Assembly (NCBI GenBank): GCA_022495995.1
Contig: JAFEMH010003615.1
Coordinates: forward strand, 47,501-111,500
DNA from: Adenophora triphylla var. japonica
Lineage: Eukaryota; Streptophyta; Magnoliopsida; Asterales; Campanulaceae
DNA length: 64,000 nt
Reading direction: 5' to 3'
The notes under the pieces are model-generated. The model made no database searches. It worked only from the letters and a program-made list of their open reading frames with translations, and had not been told where the DNA came from. A program made the translations under genes and the position numbers. This document shows, one piece after another, positions 43,981 through 57,087 of the stretch. The number at the start of each line of letters is the position of its first letter. Position 1 is the first letter of the stretch.

Positions 43981-44760
43981 TCACAAAATCTTGGGTGAAA
44001 CGTGTTCTACGCTCACTGAGCGTAGAACGTGTTTTAAAATGTGCGCGGTGGTATTTTTGTAAATAAATGGAACTTACGAAAATCGCACCTGTCACATTTT
44101 GACACTGTAGAAGGTAGTTTTTTAATACTACAAGAGGCACTTTCCAACGCTACAACAGGGACTCCCTCCGTCCCACGTGAATGCAAACTTATTTCTATTT
44201 TGGTCCGTCCCACGTAAATGCAAACTTCCCAAAATGGAAATAAATATTTCACTTTTACACTCACAACATTCTCTCTCCTCACTATTCCTCCCACTCATTC
44301 TCTCTCCTATTTAATTTTGCATACTCACAACATTTAACTTTTTCTCTTTCTTACATCATTTTTCCTTAATTCTCACACCCAAAAAGTTGGTTTACATTCA
44401 CGTGGGACAGAGGGAGTATTTTTTAACTCACTTGAAACTTAAGAAAATTCACCAGGTATTTTTTGATACTGTAGAATGCAGTTTTCAATATTACAAAAGG
44501 CACTTTTTAACACTACAACAGGCATGTATTTTTTAATTCACTCGACACTTTTCAATATTACAACATGCACTTTTTAACACTACAAGAGGCACTTTTTAAC
44601 ACTACAACAGGCACTATTTTTCAACAATATCACCGTTATTATTTAACATTACAATCGATTTAAATATTTTATTAGTGTTATTTTAGAACAGGCACTTTCT
44701 AATTTTGTAAGAGGCACTTTATAATAACAGAGAAGACACATACTTGTTTTACACAAGAAC
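43981..44760. repeat. Hairpin element, copy B, with a MITE inserted and right hairpin lost
   Basis: The left hairpin (GTTCTACGCTC at 44004, ACT loop) and the ACTACAACAGGCACTTTTTA units are as in copy A. A Stowaway MITE occupies 44162-44416. At the right end about 33 bp containing the 18-bp-arm hairpin are missing (near 44735). Confidence 0.75.
44162..44416. mobile_element. Stowaway MITE, copy B
   Basis: Starts CTCCCTCCGTCCCACGTGAA and ends CACGTGGGACAGAGGGAG, TA on the right and a small deletion on the left flank. Very similar to the copy-A MITE at 26761-27047, which sits at another position. Internally about 30 bp shorter. Confidence 0.88.
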
Positions 44761-46241
44761 GACTCGAGATAATTAGGAAGAGATAATTGATGGTATCCCA
44801 CCATCTTATCTTAGGAATGTATATCACGTAAATATGGTAGGTTACTTGGCTAAGAAAACTCTTGTATATATTGCTAAAGGAATAATGAGAATACTACGGA
44901 GTATATTTCTTTCACTAATCAATCAAGAGTAAATTTCTACTTATTTTTTTTTTCAATTTATTTAGGAATGGAAAGGAGAATAGCATAAGAAAAAATAATA
45001 ATGTTCGAGTTAAATGAATAGAGAATTTCAAATAATAGTTACATTGATATTATTAAAAATGCAATTTTTCATGAAATATATATCAATATTATATAATTTA
45101 GTTCAACTTTTATTTTATATATTGAATAGTATACATGATCGAAAAAATCAAAATTGCTTGAATGATGTAATGAGGAAATAAAAATTGGCCCTTACTGAAA
45201 AGAATTTCTGGATCCGCCGCCACTGTTGTTCTGATTTGTTCTGATAGCTAGAAATTGAAGTTTTAAGTTCAAGCTTTGTACTTTCTTCTTCTTCATTCAT
45301 CAGATTTCTAATTTTCCTTCTTTTCTTATTTTGATTAATTTGTATACTCCCCAACATTTAAAATTATTATTTTGATAATTAATAACTGCAAAATTAATGA
45401 TTGATTTTTAAATTTGTTTTTTTTTTTTTTTTTTTTTTTTTGTTGTTGTTTCTTCGAATTTGATTTAGTAAGATAGAATAAAAAAAAAGTTTCTCTTCAA
45501 TCACAATCGGAATGATCAGGTATGAAATCAATAGCCACTAACGAATGCCTTCATTTTGGAAGTTGTTAATAGTGTTTCTTGTCGCAATGTTTGATATGTT
45601 TGGTTGGGCAAATATTGCCGATTCAAATGCTTTAATTTGTCGTATCCTCAAAGTTAAATCCTTTCCGTAAGGCGATTATTTGAATTCTCAAGTCGGGTAG
45701 TATCCAAGTATTACTTGAAAACATTTGTGCTACTTAAATCATTATTTGTCAAGACACTTAATGAAGATTTGATTCCGGACAAATGCGAATACAAAGAGGT
45801 GAATCATTGAGGTTGTTTGAAGATATGTCATGAACCATCAACAAATTTTTTTTATAGTTCATATTTGTTATAAGTTTCACGAATTATGTCGCGTATCCTT
45901 GTATTTAATAGAGTCTTCAATTGTTATAAAGTGACATCTTAATTTTCAATAGTACAAGAAGTATGCTTATTTGCTTTCAAAATAAATCTCAAGCTTTATG
46001 TATGTGAACTTAAAGCTTGAACATAAATCTTCAATTTCTAGCTATCAGAAGCTATTTCTTTATAAACAAAATTAAAAAAAAAATTGCACCAAATGCCCTC
46101 GTTTAATTAAAAATAATGCAGTTGGTGATTTTTTCTTTTTAATTTTACCTTGCATTATAAAAATTTATTTTCTTTATCTCACATGAGTGTTGACCAAAAA
46201 TTTAAACATAGTAACAAAGAAATAATATTATTGTTAGATAT
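44761..46241. other. End of duplication copy B and unique spacer
   Basis: Homology to copy A ends at 45900. 45901-46241 is AT-rich unique DNA without features. A long poly(T) tract near 45417-45440 is expanded relative to copy A. Confidence 0.5.
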
Positions 46242-46815
46242 TTTAAGCTTTAAAAATTCAGTTTTATTTATTTATTTACAAATCTTTTATTTTCAAAAAA
46301 TTGAAAAGTATAATAAATAAATTATCTGAAGTTTGTTAGCCTATTTTGTTGAGATATTTTGGGATAATCTTTTGACTCATTCAAGCTTCTATAGTGATGG
46401 AATTTGTTAAAGTCCCAGGCCTATAAATAAAAGGCTAATTTCATTATTCAAACACAAAGAAAAGGCATTTCATTCTTCTCTACTTCTACTCTATATTTCT
46501 CTCTATTATTTTACGTATAATTTGGACAATTTTTGAAGAGTACGATTTGTATCTTCCTACGGACGTACACCTAGAGTAGACTTGCTGTGAGCTTGTTGAA
46601 GGGTTTTCTTGGAGCCACTAATCGTCGTTAAGACCCGTACACAGGGAGACGATAGTGACTTTAGAACAAACGATCTCGCGACTCCCAAAGGCCAGCTTCA
46701 ATTGCTTTATTAATTTCGTTTTCCTCATTTTGTGTTATGTTAATTATTATTTTTGCAAGATAGTTGCACAATCTTGATTTGCTGATTTTGCATTTTTAAA
46801 ACATTATTTCCAACA

Positions 46816-47048
46816 ATCTAAAGTCACTATTGTATTATCATGATACCATAAAGGGAAGATAGAAAGGAAAACAGTTTTGAAAGTTTCTTTGTCGCATTAC
46901 AACGATTTTAGTTGTATAAGACTTAGTGTTTCAAATTCACAAAAAAGTTTAAGTAATTTTAATTACTCACAGTTTCCTTATTAAAAAAAAAAAAAAAAAA
47001 AAAAAAAAGAAGAAGAAGAAGAAAGAGGTTTTCTAAAAGCCCTAACTC
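46816..47048. other. Remnant leader of the degenerate copia element
   Basis: Between the 5' LTR and the first readable pol sequence only about 230 bp remain, with a long poly(A) followed by GAA repeats (46983-47028). A gag of normal size does not fit, so gag has been deleted. Confidence 0.55.
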
Positions 47049-49991
47049 GTGGTCCATTTCAAAGGACAGTTTATACCTCTTGCATTTTGCAAACTATTTA
47101 CATCTTATCATAAATCAAGTGGAGGAAACGTGAAACTAGAAAATGAAACAATTGCACAAGTATTAAGAATTGGAAGAGTTGACTTAAAGATGTCATCCGG
47201 AAAGATATTATTACTTAATGAAGTTCGACATGCTCCCGATGTTAGAAAAAATCTAGTTAGTGGGTCATTGTTAGTCAAACAAGGATATAAAGTTATTTTA
47301 GAATCTAATAAGATTGTTATCACTATAAATAATATTTTCATTGTCGAGGGTTTTATGTAAGCAATGGCTTATTTAAATTAAATGTTTTAGGCGATATAAA
47401 TAGAAGCTTACATTTAGTTCTTAATATTGAATCTAGTGATTTATGGCATGAAAGGCTAGGACATGTTAATAATGGAAAAATTTAAAGAATGATGAACTTG
47501 AACCTTATACTCATATTGACATTAATCGCAAGTGTGAAGTATGTGTTAAAGCAAAGAAACCTAATAAACCTTATAAATCGGTGCTAAGAGATACTAAACT
47601 CTTAGACCTTATTCATAGTTATGTATGTGACTCTAATCGTCCTCCGACTAGAGCGAGAAATAAATATTTTGTGACATTTTAGACGACTACTTCAAATATT
47701 GTTACATTTTTCTCCTGAAGACCAAGGATGAGGTTTACGATAAATTTAAAATTTATAAAGTCGAGGTTAAGAACCAACTAGAAAAGAAGATTAAAATTCT
47801 GATCTGATAGGGGTGGACAATACTCCTTTATGGAACTTAATAAATATTGTGAGGATAATGAAATTATTCATGAGACCACACCTCCTTATTTTTCCCCATC
47901 AAATGGTGTAGCCGAAAGGAAAAATAGAACTCTAATGGACATGGTGAATGCAATTTTGATTAATTTTGTAGCACCAGAAAACTTATGGGGAGAGGCTATT
48001 TTATCATCAAGTTTTATTCTTAATAGAGTAACTGTTAGAGATAATAAAAAGATTCCTTTTGAATTATGGAAGAAAATAACTCATAGGTTGGATTTCCTTC
48101 AATTGTGGGGGTGCTTAGCTAAGGTAGCCATTCCAAGTCATAAAAGAAAGAAAACTGGACCTAAAACTATAGATGCTATCTTTTTAGTATATGCTCAAAA
48201 TAGTGCCGCTAATAGGTTCTTAGTTATTAACTCAAATGTGAGCGACATATCTAATAATACCATTATCGAAGCAAGACATGCTACATTTTTTGAGAACATA
48301 TTTCCTTTTAAAAATAGAGTTAGAAGTCAACATTTTAGCACTAGTAATCCTACTAATGGATGTATATCATTAACTAGTATAAATAGAGATATACAATCTG
48401 ACGAACATCTTGAACTTATAAGAAGTAAAAGGTCTAGAAAAGAGAAGAATCTTGTACGGGAATTATTTACCTATTTAGTTGAAGGTGAACCTACGACATT
48501 TAAGGAAACAATGTCATCGATAGATGCCCCTTTTTGTAAAAAAACAATAAATGATGAATACGAGTCGATCATTCAGAATAATACTTGGGTTTTAACAGAG
48601 TTACCTCCTGAAAATAAACCAATAGGCTGTAACTAAATATTTAAGAATAAGTTGAAATCCACAGGAAGTATAGATAAATATAAAGCTAGGTTAGTAGCCA
48701 AAGGCTTCGCACAAAAGAAAGGGAATGATTATTTGACAAATATTCACCGGTTGCAAGGATTACAACCATTAGGATTTTACTAGCTCTAGCTTCTAACCAT
48801 AACCTACTTATACATCAAATGGATGTTAAGATCGCCTTTTTAAATGGAGACTTAGTAGAAGAAATTTATATGGAGCAACCAGAAGGTTACAATGTTAAGG
48901 GACATGAAAATAAAGTATGTAAGCTAGTAAAATATTTATGTGGTTTGAAGCAAGCCCTAAACAATGGCATGAGAAACTTGATAAAGTTATATTAGAATAT
49001 GATTTTAAGATCAATGAACATGATAGGTGCTTATACTATAAGGAAGAGAATGGAGAACATGTGATTATTTGTTTATATGTAGATGATATATTGATTTTTG
49101 GGTCAGCTTAGCTTTCATTAATAATGTAAAAGATCATCTGTCAAGTAACTTTGATATGAAAGATTAGGGTGAAGCAAGTGTGATATTAGGAATGAAAGTT
49201 GAAAAAACTTCAGAAGCGATAAAGTTATCTCAATCAAGTGTCATAGAGAAATTGTTGAGGAAATATAGGCATTATGATTATAAACCTGTTTCTACTCCTT
49301 ATGATTCATGCATCCATCTTAAAAAGAATTTGGGAGAGCCTATATATCAATTAAAATATTCTTAGATCATAGGATCCTAATTATATATTACAAACACCTA
49401 TGTTGTAGGGAGACTTAGTAGTTATACTCAAAATCCTAGTCAAGAACATTGGGGTGCACTAGAAAGAGTTCTTAAGTATCTTATAGGTACAATGGATTAT
49501 TCTTTAATCTATCAAGGCTTCCCGAATGTTGTAAAAGGATATAGTGATGCAAATTGGATAACTGACAGTTTAGATTTGAAATCTACTTCAGGTTATTTAT
49601 TTATGTTGGGAGTGCAACTATATCTTGGGGTTCTAAGAAACAAACAATTATATCAAGGACTAACATGTAATCTGAGTTAATTGCCTTAGACACTACTTGT
49701 AATGAAGCTGAGTGGTTAAGAAATCTTTTACTAGATATTCCTATTATAGATAAACATTTACATGCTATATCATTGCAGTGTGATTGTAAGGCTGTGAATG
49801 ACTTGTTAAAGCAATCTCAAACAAATAAAAAAATGACTAGACATATACAAGTGAGGTATAAATCTATGAAAGCACTTGTGACTGCAAATGTTGTATCAAT
49901 AAATTTTGTAATATCTGAAAAGAATCTTGCTGATAACTTGACCAATGGTCTACCCAAGAAGGGTGTTTGGATAGGCTTCTTAAGGAAATAA
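47049..49991 (+). pseudogene. Copia pol (protease end, integrase, reverse transcriptase, RNase H), decayed
   Basis: Readable in order: IGRVDLKMSSGKILLLNEVR with PDVRKNLVSGSLL (gag-pre-integrase region), WHERLGHV, CEVCVKAK (zinc-finger part of integrase), GVAERKNRTLMDMVN (47910-47955), LWGCLAKVAIPSHKR, then the reverse transcriptase DVKIAFLNGDLVEEIYMEQP (about 48823-48880), ICLYVDDILIFGSA, and RNase H with YSDANWITDS and STSGYLF (49540-49600). Several stops and shifts occur (near 47486, 47683, 48636, 48735 and 49167). Not functional. Confidence 0.9.
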
Positions 49992-50819
49992 CAAAGAAAA
50001 TGAGAAAGATAACGAAAAAGATAACGGAAATTGTAAAGACAACTTAATGATAGTCGAGGCTTGTGTTTAACACAATTTCCGTAAGAAGTATTTGTTTCGC
50101 ACTGGTGCTTACGGTTGATGACAAACTTCTCGTGAGATGCAACGACTTCTATTTGTTAATAGGAGCACTCCAAATTAACAAATCTAACGAACAATTGACT
50201 ATTTGGAACTTTCGGACTTGAAGAAAAATAATGCAACAAGATGAAATGATTAGGCTAAGTTAATCTATCTCAAATGTGTGTAGGAAGACTCAATTTACTG
50301 TATGTATCTATTGAAATTCAGAGGGAAAGTATATAAGGAGAGTTAAGGGGTTTGTGTCTTTCCCTTGAAAAGACACAACTTTTCTGGCAGCAGCGACGGG
50401 CAAGAGTCGTGCTCCTTGGCACGAGTCGTGCTCACGACTCGTTCCAAAGGCTTCCACTCTTTCTGATCAGAATTTGAGCAAATGTCCATTAAGGCCCATT
50501 CGTGCTCACGACTCGTGACCAGAGTCCCCACTCGTTCTGATCAACTGGGTGCAAAATCTCATCAGCCAAAAACACAGTCCAAATCCAATTAAATCCAAAT
50601 GATCTAATTGACCCTTTAAACAACTCTCGTTAAGTTACAAATCTTTTGTCATTAATTTCTCATTCACCCGAAAATGGTTTTGAGACAATAAATGAGTTTC
50701 ATAATCTACACCAAATGTAGAATACATTTTGTAACTTACTTCATTAACAAATAACGAATTTCGTTAGGAAGTTAGGTCAACGTTAAGTCAAACTTAACTT
50801 TCATTACCCATTTCCAACA

Positions 50820-51360
50820 ATCTCCCACATGAATGACAATTAATGCATGTATGCAATTTCGTCCAAAAGTTCCGGCGAACCATTATACATCGGGATAGAT
50901 AGCTTATGGCTTTGAATCTTCCCTAGTGAAATATTATCGGATATACTAGCCATTTGGTAGCGAGTCGCTTTGAACCAGTGACTGTATGATGTATACCAAG
51001 ACAACAATACTCACATAATAATAGCTCTAACAGTTATTGTTCTCACGTTTTGTCCATTTCGGCCCTGGACCGTATCTCATTCATAAGCGTTCATATTAGA
51101 AGCGGCCAAGTTACTTCTCACTTATATAGGTGATTCACACTATTAGGAGTATCCTGCACTACTACACCCGTAGGTATAGGAATCATTAAAAGTTTTCTCA
51201 ACTTATCCTCACCACTGCTGCAGGTGCTTATACTTGGATGTTCTGGGAATGAGTATTCAACATCTCCAGGTCATTCAACCGAGTTGTTGTTTCCAAGTGA
51301 TTCTACTAGACCTTATAGCTTGGTTGTCTCATTGAATCAAGGGCATGGGATCTCCAATTC
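50820..51360. other. 3' untranslated region of the nested copia element
   Basis: About 540 bp between the RNase H stop (51361) and the 3' LTR. It contains no frame of note. The boundary with the LTR carries the polypurine tract. Confidence 0.6.
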
Positions 51361-54300
51361 TCAAGGTTGAGTGTCCACTATGAGTTCTTTTGTTGTGGGT
51401 TTTAAGCCCATTCCCCTTAACAGTTTATACAGTTGATCTCTATTTATACCTTTAGTAAACGGATCCGCTATGTTATCATTTGACTTCACATAGTCAATTG
51501 TGATAACCCCATTCTTGATCAAATGTCTAATGGTATTATGTCTACGACGGATATGTCTAGACTTACCATTATACATACTACTTTGTGCCCTTCCTATTGC
51601 TGATTGACTATCACAATGTATTAGTATAGCAGGCACATGTTTATTCCAACAAGGAATATCCTCCAGGAAGTTCTTAAGCCATTCTGCTTCTTCTCCAGCT
51701 TTATCTAAAGCTATAAACTCAGATTCCATCGTGGATCTGGCTATACACGTTTGTTTGGAGGATTTCCATGACACTGCTCCTCCACCTATTGTGAAAACAT
51801 ATCCACTCGTGGATTTTGAGTCTTTTGTGTCCGATATCCAGTTTGCATCACAGTATCCTTCTAATACTGCTGGATATCTCTTATAAAGTATCCCATGCTT
51901 CATAGTATACTTTAAATATCTCAATACTCTCATTAGTGCTTTCCAATGATCTGTACTGGGATTACTCGTGAACCTGCTTAGTTTGCTCACTGAATATGCA
52001 ATGTCTGGACGTGTACAATTCGTTAAGTACATCAGACTGCCAATTATTCTTGCATACTCCAACTGAGAAACTGGTTCCCCTCTGTTTTTAGCTAAGTGTA
52101 GCGCCAAGTCTACCGAGTCTTAGCTGGAGGGCTGTTAATGACATCGAATTTTCGAAGTATATTTTCCAGATAATGGGATTGTGACAGGACTATTCCTTCT
52201 GATGTTCTTGAAATCTTTATTCCTAATATGACATCGGCTAATCCCATATCTTTCATGTCAAAGTTCTTCTTTAACATGCCTTTGGTATTCATGATCAATT
52301 CATGACTACTTCCCATTATTAACATGTCGTCTACGTAAAGACAGACAATAACAAATGATTCAGATGTTCCTTTAATGTAGACACATTTGTCACATTCATT
52401 AATCTTGAATCCATTTGATAACATAGTTCTATCGAATTTCTCATGCCACTGTTTAGGTGCTTGTTTTAGTCCATATAACGACTTTACAAGTTTACACACC
52501 TTTCGTTCTTTACCAGGAACCACGAACCCTTCGGGTTGTTCCATGTAAATTTCTTCATTTAGCTCTCCATTTAGGAAGGTTGTTTTCACATCCATTTGGT
52601 GTATCTCAAGATTATGCACTGCTGCAATAGCTATGAGAACACGTATAGATGTGATCCTTGTGACAGGGGAGTATGTATTGAAGAAATCATATCCCTCTTT
52701 CTGTCTAAACCCTTTGGCAACTAGCCTGACTTTGTACTTATCAATAGATCCATTGGCTTTATACTTTCTTTTAAGAATCCATTTGCAACCTAACGGTTTG
52801 CAACCTGGAGGGAGTTCCACCAATTCCCAAGTATTATTAAGCATTATGGATTCTATCTCACTGTTAATAGCCTCTTTCCAGAACGTACTGTCTGGTCCAG
52901 ATAAAGCTTCTTTAACAGTAGCTGGTTCGTTTTCCAACATAAATGATAGAAAATCAGGACCAAAAGACTTTTCCACTCTTGCCCTTTTACTACGTCTAGG
53001 TCCTTCATCTTCTACTTGAGATGGACCGTTTGTAGATTCATATGCTCTCTTTTGAGAATTACCTTCTTTCCTATCCTTAGCAGGAAAGATATTTTCAAAG
53101 AATACTGCATTCCTTGATTCTAATGTCATTCTTGCATTCATATCAGGAATTTCTGACTTGTGCACTATGAATCGATAGGCACTACTGTTATTGGCATATC
53201 CAATAAAAATACAGTCAATGGTTTTCGGACCAATCTTCACTTGTTTCGGCTTAGGTATTTCAACCTTAGCCAAACAACCCCATACTTTAAGATATTTATA
53301 ACACGGCCTACGATTATGTCATAATTCATAGGGCGTTTTATCAATACCTTTCTTGGGTATCTTATTAAGAATGTAGTTCGAAGTGAGTATAGCTTCCCCC
53401 CACAAGTTATCGGGTAAGCCTGAACTTATCAAAAATGCGTTCATCATCTCTTTGAGAGTACGATTTTTGCGTTCAGCAACTCCGTTAGACTGAGGGGTAT
53501 ATGGAGCCGTCGTTTAATGAATTATGCCGGATTCCCAACATAGTCCTTCAAACGGAGCTTCATATTCTCCTCCTCTATCACTTCTAATTTCTTAATATTT
53601 AAGTTAAGTTGATTTTCAACTTCTTTCTTATAAGTCGAAAGCCCCTAAGGCTTCATCTTTACTTCTTAAGAGATAAACATAGCAATACTTAGTGCAATCG
53701 TCTATGAATGTAATGAAGTACTTTTTACCTCCCCGAGTTTGCACAAGTTTTAAATCACATATGTCGGTGTGAATTAACTCGAGAGGAGTTGTGTTTCTTT
53801 CTATTGCATTAAATGGCGACTTCGTCATTTTTGCCTCAACGCAAACTTCGCACTTATTAGTTGAATCAGATTTAGTCATTTGGATTAAATCTTGTTTAAC
53901 TAATTTCTTAATAGTGTCGAAGTTTACATGACCTAATCTATCATGCCATAAACTAGGACTTTCCGACAAGTAAACATAAGAAACAAAATTTTTATTCTTC
54001 GCACCTTGGCGGATAACATTCATTACATTCATCTTGAAAAGTCCCTTCTCGAGGTAACCATTTCCAAGGAATAAACCATTCTTGGTTATTACAAGCTTGT
54101 CGGATTCAAAAACTAATCTAAAACCGGCTTTACTCAACAAAGCACCGGAAACTAGATTCTTGCGGATGTCCGGAACATGCAGCACATCAAGCAAGGTCAC
54201 TTCTTTCCCCGAGGTCATCTTCAATACACCATTTCCAATGCCTTGAACATCGGAAGTCGCTGAATTTCCCATATACAATTTCCTTCCGAAAATGGGAGTA

Positions 54301-55326
54301 TAAAGAAGAAAAACTCTCCTTATTAGCACAAATATGGCGGGTAGCCCCGGTATCTATCCACCATTTCTTTGGATTGTCATCCAAATTTGCCACGTTTGCC
54401 TCGAAGACCACCGCAGCAAAATCAAGATCCATGTCATCCACATTGTTCGCCTCCTTCTTTGAATAGCGACAATCCTTTGCTATGTGGCCCGACTTGCCAC
54501 AATTATAGCATGCTCCTTTGAACTTCTTAGTTGAGGAGCCCTTGCTCTTCCCTTTCCTAGCATTCTCGGAATGCTTCCTTTTTGTGCCACTAGTGCTTGC
54601 CTCGGCGAGATTGACTTTTGCCTCCATCTTGCCTTTGGTAGCTTTAGCTTCATTGTCTCAATTATTATCTTCAATTTGAAGACGAACAACCAAGTCCTCC
54701 AAAGTCATCTCTTTACGTTTATGCTTGAGATAATTTTTGAAGTCCTTCCATGAAGGCGGCAACTTTTCTATGATTTATGCCACTTTGAACGGATCATTCA
54801 TGATTCCTTCGGCATCAAGACCATGCAATATAAGTTGGAACTCATCAACTTGAGTTGTTACCAACTTAGAATCCACCATTTTGAAGTCAAGATATTTGCC
54901 GACGGCAAACTTCTTTTACCCGGCATCTTCAATCTTGTACTTCCTTTCCAAGGTTTTCCACAATGCCTTGGCTAACTCGACGGTACTATACACATTATAG
55001 AGTGCATCGACAAGTCCATTCATAATGTAATTTTTACATAGAAAATTATCGTGGTCCCAAGCCTCTTTTGCCAAAAGCCTTTGAGGGTCGGGATCACCAT
55101 TTGCAACAATCAGATCTTCTTTTAAGAAACGATGCAAACTTAGAGTGGTCAAGTAGAATAGCATCTTTTGTTGCCATCTCTTGAAATCCACCCCGGTAAA
55201 CTTTGGGGGTTTCTCACCGTGAACCGAGTGAGTCGGTGTAGTAGCGGGTGCAACATTCTTGAGAGTTATATCGCCTTGAGGAGGAGTAAGTCCGGATGAC
55301 TCGGAGGTGTCTTTCTCATTAGTCAT
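51361..55326 (-). pseudogene. Copia gag-pol of the nested element, several frame breaks
   Basis: Read from 55326 leftward: gag (KFTGVDFKRWQQKMLFYLTT), zinc knuckle CYNCGKSGHIAKDC (about 54467-54510), protease [12 protein letters not shown] (54325-54360), integrase ([38 protein letters not shown]), reverse transcriptase (HQMDVKTTFLNGELNEEIYM, LYVDDMLIMGSS) and RNase H ([35 protein letters not shown]). Breaks: a stop ends gag at 54916, a frameshift falls near 54300, there is a damaged stretch 53274-53627, and a stop near 52110 separates reverse transcriptase from RNase H. All domains are present but no unbroken polyprotein. Confidence 0.9.
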
Positions 55327-56219
55327 TGTAGGAACGCCTTAAGAAACGTCAAATACTTCTTACGATTGTTGGGATTTTTGGATAGGCTTCTTAAGGAAAT
55401 AACAAAGAAAATGAGAAAGATGACGGAAATTGTAAAGACAAACTTAATGTAGTCGAGGCTTGTGTTTAACACAATTTTCGTAAGAAGTATTTGTCCCGCA
55501 CTGGTGCTTACGGTTGATGACAAACTTCTCGTGAGATGCAACGACTTCTATTTGTTAATAGGAGCACTCCAAATTAACAAATCTAACGAACAATTGACTA
55601 TTTGGAACTTTCGAACTTGAAGAAAAATAATGCAACAAGATGAAATGATTAGGCTAAGTTAATCTATCTCAAATGTGTGTAGGAAGACTCAATTTACTGT
55701 ATGTATCTATTGAAATTCGGGGGGAAAGTATATAAGGAGAGTTAAGGGATTTGTGTCTTTTTCCTTGAAAAGACACAACTTTTATGGCAACAGCGAATGG
55801 CACGAGTCGTGCTCCTTGGCACGAGTCGTGCTCACGACTCGTTCCCAAGGCTTCCACTCGTTCTGATCAGAATTTGAGCAAATGTCCATTAAGGTCCATT
55901 CGTGCTCACGACTCGTGACCAGAGTCCCCACTCGTTCTGATCAACTGGGTGCAAAATCTCATCAGCCAAAAAGATAGTTCAAATCCAATTAAATCCAAAT
56001 GATCTAATTGACCCTTTAAACAACTCTCGTTAAGTTACAAATATTTTGTCATTAATTTCTCATTCACCCGGAAATGATTTTGAGACAATAAATGAGTTTC
56101 ATAATCTACACCAAATGTAGAATACATTTTGTAACTTACTTCGTTAAAAAATAACGAATTCCGTTAGGAAGTTAGGTCAACGTTAAGTCAAAGTTAACTT
56201 TCGTTACCCATTTCCAACA

Positions 56220-56814
56220 ATCTCATAGGGAGTCACCAACGGTAGTAACCCAACCTTTGTGATTGGAGATCCCATGAAAAAGGTTCAATGGGTAAGAACA
56301 CTCCGTAATAGCGTAACTCGTAATATAAGCACTACTTTATAAAGAGGAGAGCGGTCTCTTCCTCATCCCTATGGTGATAGTGCTTTTTAGTGTGATATTC
56401 AGGATGGTGTTACCTTAATGAGCCCGAGGTAGTCATTTTCTGCGAGGTACATTTCATACGTACCTTTGGAAGACTCACCTAAATAAGAGTCGTCGCGAGG
56501 GCGACTGTGGGAGTAGGGCTGCCCCTTAAAGACTCTCATGAGAATCAAGATTAGAGCGCATGGCCATTAACAGCGCTATCAGCTTTTGAACCAAGTCCAA
56601 TTTCAATACTATGTGGGTGGTAATATGAAGTTCAATAAATGGGACTAATTCAAGGCTTAATCCATTTTGGTTTCCTCGAATGGAAAATTGCCAACACTAA
56701 GTAACACTAAGTGCAGGCTCAAGTACAAAATTCTCATGTACCCATTGCATAGTATAAGGTTGCCTAAATTATTATTTATATACATATTTTGAAATTTTAA
56801 AACTTGTGGGAGAT
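56220..56814 (+). other. 3' region of the outer copia element
   Basis: Continuation of the outer element beyond the nested insertion, up to its polypurine tract. Typical non-coding 3' DNA of copia elements, including GTAACCCAACCTTTGTGATT and GGAGATCCCATG. No frame. Confidence 0.6.
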
Positions 56815-57087
56815 TGTTAAATTCAGTTTTATTTATTTATTTACAATCTTTTATTTTCAAAAAATTGGAAAGTATAATGAATAAATTATCTCAAGTTTGT
56901 TAGCATATTTTGTTGAGATACTTTGGGATAATCTTTTGACTCATTCTTGTGACTCATTCAAGCTTCTATAGTGATGGAATTTGTTGAAATCCTAGGCCTA
57001 TAAATAGAAGGCTACTTTCATTCTACAAACACACAAAAAAGGCATTTCATTTTTCTCTACTTCTACTCTATATTTCTCTCTATTATT

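Larger units (their letters stand above)
29933..45900. repeat. Segmental duplication, copy B (16.0 kb)
   Basis: Same orientation and order as copy A (12968-28051). Extra in B: an LTR element (32194-34083), an intron-bearing 0.5-kb segment in the minus-strand kinase, extra ectodomain sequence in both kinases, a promoter duplication, a palindromic LTR-end insertion and two MITEs. Missing in B: two intronic MITEs and about 1.7 kb corresponding to A 24375-26094. Confidence 0.95.
49964..56219 (-). mobile_element. Nested, near-complete Ty1/copia element
   Basis: LTRs 49964-50819 and 55367-56219 are highly similar and end TTTCCAACA on the plus strand. The left one has a small deletion at its first bases. 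The polypurine tract TGTGGGAGAT lies on the minus strand next to the left LTR, so the right LTR is 5'. Each LTR has clustered CACGAGTCGTG palindromes. No clean 5-bp target duplication was found, since the left end is damaged. Younger than the element it interrupts. Confidence 0.9.
46242..57087 (+). mobile_element. Degenerate Ty1/copia element, split by a nested copia element
   Basis: 5' LTR 46242-46815 (TGTTAGATATTTT to TTTCCAACA) and partial 3' LTR 56815-57087 (TGTTAAATTCAG). The 3' LTR follows a polypurine tract CTTGTGGGAGAT and is cut off on its right. Both share a TATA region (CCTATAAATA) and CTACTTCTACTCTATATTTC. The 5' LTR has an extra 18 bp near its start. Gag is nearly all missing. 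49964-56219 is another element inserted downstream of RNase H. Confidence 0.88.

Noticed and set aside
52633..53019. 128-codon plus-strand frame
   Set aside because: Shadow of the reverse transcriptase coding strand of the nested copia element.
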